In this document: positions 5,945 through 6,297 of the stretch, one piece after another
Position numbering within the stretch: the stretch's first letter is position 1
Layout of the letters: each line of letters begins with the position of its first letter
The notes under the pieces: generated by a model
The model's database searches: none
What the model saw: the letters and a program-made list of their open reading frames with translations, nothing else
What the model was told of the DNA's origin: nothing
Source of the DNA: an uncultured Bacteroides sp.
GTDB taxonomy: Bacteria > Bacteroidota > Bacteroidia > Bacteroidales > Bacteroidaceae
Length of the DNA: 6,297 bases
Assembly (NCBI GenBank): GCA_900557355.1
Contig: USSR01000417.1
Location: forward strand, 1 to 6,297
Reading direction: 5' to 3'
Made by a program: the position numbers and the translations under genes

Positions 5945-6297
5945 ATGGCAACAAAAATCAGATTGCAAAGACATGGACGTAAGAGCTACGCTTTCTACTC
6001 TATCGTTATTGCAGATGTAAGAGCACCACGTGATGGTAAATTTATTGAGAAGATTGGTACGTACAATCCGAACACCAATCCTGCCACAGTAGATTTGAAG
6101 TTCGACCGCGCACTTGACTGGGTTATGAAAGGTGCACAACCGACTGACACTGTTCGTAACATCTTGTCACGCGAAGGCGTTTACATGAAAAAGCACCTCA
6201 TGGGTGGTGTTACCAAGGGCGCATTTGGCGAAGCTGAAGCAGAAGCTAAATTCGAAGCTTGGAAGAACAACAAACAAAGCGGTCTGGCTGCTTTGAG
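5945..6297 (+). CDS. rpsP: 30S ribosomal protein S16 (partial, 3' end outside window)
   Basis: The first 117 codons of ribosomal protein S16, a small-subunit protein that binds 16S rRNA and helps 30S assembly. The start [20 protein letters not shown] and the following [18 protein letters not shown] are the classic S16 N-terminal block. The frame is open to the window end without a stop. S16 is usually 80-90 residues. Here the core ends around residue 85, and the sequence continues with an Ala/Glu/Lys-rich segment ([17 protein letters not shown], about 93-109), which is the start of the C-terminal extension known in Bacteroidota S16. The ATG at 5945 is the only sensible start, since the conserved block begins at once. 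It has its own consensus promoter. Downstream genes cannot be seen. Confidence 0.97.
   Translation, partial: MATKIRLQRHGRKSYAFYSIVIADVRAPRDGKFIEKIGTYNPNTNPATVDLKFDRALDWVMKGAQPTDTVRNILSREGVYMKKHLMGGVTKGAFGEAEAEAKFEAWKNNKQSGLAAL

Noticed and set aside
5936..6139. A 67-codon minus-strand frame over the start of rpsP
   Set aside because: Antisense to a highly conserved ribosomal protein gene and without a recognisable product.

Overview
The window looks like core chromosome of a Bacteroides-type gut bacterium (Bacteroidota). The evidence is: (i) three promoters match or approach the Bacteroidales sigma-ABfr pattern TTTG-N19-TAnnTTTG; (ii) start sites are AT-rich and lack strong Shine-Dalgarno sequences; (iii) there is a short single-RRM RNA-binding protein of the Bacteroides Rbp type; (iv) there is a lipoprotein/TPR/transmembrane/HTH regulator of a kind typical of this phylum; (v) the ribosomal protein S16 is longer than the usual bacterial form. 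I see no insertion sequence, phage gene, tRNA, rRNA or CRISPR array.

Layout, left to right. 48-1355 (+): NhaC-family Na+/H+ antiporter, an inner-membrane transporter. 1356-1584: non-coding, with a 10-bp-phased ATATTCG repeat, a candidate promoter and a long AU-rich leader. 1585-1830 (+): 81-aa RRM RNA-binding protein. 1856-1895: a strong hairpin with A- and T-tracts on its two sides, serving as a shared terminator for the convergent genes. 1909-2790 (-): DUF3829-like lipoprotein. 2828-3943 (-): secreted protein of thirteen MORN/YwqK-like repeats. These two minus-strand genes are 37 bp apart and read as one operon from a promoter near 3970-4000. 4101-5771 (-): 556-aa lipobox/TPR/TM/coiled-coil/HTH protein with its own promoter. 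5772-5944: divergent promoter region. 5945-window end (+): rpsP (ribosomal protein S16), cut by the window edge.

How the genes may work together. The left and right ends are housekeeping (cation/proton exchange, RNA binding, translation). The central minus-strand block is the least understood: a membrane-spanning TPR protein with a predicted cytoplasmic HTH lies just upstream of a two-gene operon for exported proteins (MORN-repeat protein plus lipoprotein). An exact 11-bp repeat, GGGGGACAAAT, occurs at the regulator's stop codon and again just upstream of the operon promoter. The inference is that the TPR-HTH protein senses something in the envelope and controls the neighbouring envelope operon. 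This is a hypothesis from arrangement and motifs only.
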